64,000 bases of DNA from an uncultured Lachnospiraceae bacterium (GTDB lineage Bacteria > Bacillota > Clostridia > Lachnospirales > Lachnospiraceae). The stretch lies in the NCBI GenBank assembly GCA_910577785.1, contig CAJTNT010000008.1, forward strand, positions 1 through 64,000, read 5' to 3'. The notes under the pieces were generated by a model, which saw only the letters and a list, made by a program, of their open reading frames with translations, searched no databases and was not told the DNA's origin. Made by a program: the position numbers and the translations under genes. Positions 63,720 to 64,000 of this stretch are shown here, piece by piece; the stretch's first letter is position 1; every line of letters begins with the position of its first letter.

Positions 63720-64000
63720 ATGAGAAATAGCCGTTGGGTTGGCAGCCGGATTGGGCTGGTGGATTTCTGGTATTATGGAGATCAGGAATATGAATTTTTG
63801 GACGGGCGTATGCTGCTGCGCGGGGCAAATGGCTCGGGGAAATCCGTCACCATGCAGAGTTTCGTGCCGCTGCTGCTAGATGGAAATATGCGGCCGGAAC
63901 GGCTGGATCCTTTTGGCTCGAAGGCACGTAAGATGGAAAATTACCTTTTGGAGGAAGACGATACGCGCCAGGAGCGGACGGGATACCTGTATATGGAGTT
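63720..64000 (+). CDS. jetC: Wadjet JetC-like SMC-family ATPase (TIGR02680), 5' part
   Basis: The first 93 codons are in the window: MRNSRWVGSRIGLVDFWYYG, then the ABC-type Walker A LLRGANGSGKSVTMQSFVPL, then LDPFGSKARKMENYLLEEDD and TGYLYME. This is the N-terminus of the TIGR02680 SMC/MukB-like ATPase family, whose members are well over 1000 residues. In Wadjet the SMC motor extrudes DNA so that JetD can recognise and cut small circular DNA. The gene runs off the right edge; a JetD (DUF2399) gene is expected beyond it. Confidence 0.92.
   Translation, partial: MRNSRWVGSRIGLVDFWYYGDQEYEFLDGRMLLRGANGSGKSVTMQSFVPLLLDGNMRPERLDPFGSKARKMENYLLEEDDTRQERTGYLYME

Noticed and set aside
1-64000. Integrated prophage, insertion sequence or tRNA gene
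   Set aside because: I found no transposase, integrase, phage structural gene or cloverleaf pattern. The repeats seen are short and non-coding.

Overview
The window looks like chromosome of a motile, spore-forming member of the Clostridia, most likely a Lachnospiraceae gut commensal. The reasons are the mix of an intact rpoB-rpoC pair of Firmicutes type, flagellin with FliS, a BofA-like sporulation protein and a DUF2508 protein, a Flp/Tad locus with DUF5702, DUF6382-FHA and TadE-like proteins, YesM/YesN signalling, and sigma-A promoters with strong AGGAGG ribosome sites. I saw no rRNA, tRNA, CRISPR array, transposase or phage structural gene. The assignment is inferred from gene content, not from any search.

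Layout. 1-6 kb is a decayed accessory zone: fragments of a two-repeat protein family of unknown function, lipoprotein-like leader remnants, a type I toxin with a convergent antitoxin-like RNA, an AAA-ATPase/PD-(D/E)XK protein and an XRE-TPR regulator that share a promoter module. 6-8 kb holds a BlaI/M56 (BlaR1-like) pair. 8.4-11.1 kb holds a GtrII-like membrane glucosyltransferase and a GtrB-like GT2. A second AAA/PD-(D/E)XK protein follows. 13-24 kb is housekeeping: rpoC, rpoB and a Ddl-MurF fusion. 24-29 kb carries a SleB-like wall hydrolase, pgi, a HIT protein and a flavodoxin-SCP2 fusion.

29-40 kb is one long minus-strand Tad operon with a clear promoter near 39.86 kb. It runs from prepilin peptidase through TadZ (P-loop lost), TadA/CpaF, TadB, a TadC with a large extra domain, Flp pilin, DUF5702, TadE-like, a second A24 peptidase and a small TadE-like protein to DUF6382-FHA. 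40-46 kb has bofA, DUF2508, fliS, flagellin and a giant DUF6240 protein behind a sigma-D-like promoter. 46-53.6 kb has a membrane-anchored C39-like protein, a methyltransferase, a repeat-rich protein and a HAMP kinase/OmpR regulator pair.

53.7-58.1 kb encodes a solute-binding lipoprotein, a YesM-type kinase and a YesN-type regulator with no permease, which suggests a three-component sensor. A LamG/GH43/Big_2 pseudogene and a CMP-sialic-acid-synthetase-like gene follow. The right end, from 60.6 kb, is the start of a Wadjet (Jet) anti-plasmid operon of the DUF2397/DUF2398/SMC type, cut by the window edge inside the SMC-like gene.

Several families of short intergenic repeats, some palindromic, are scattered between genes. 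Coding tandem repeats occur in at least four genes.
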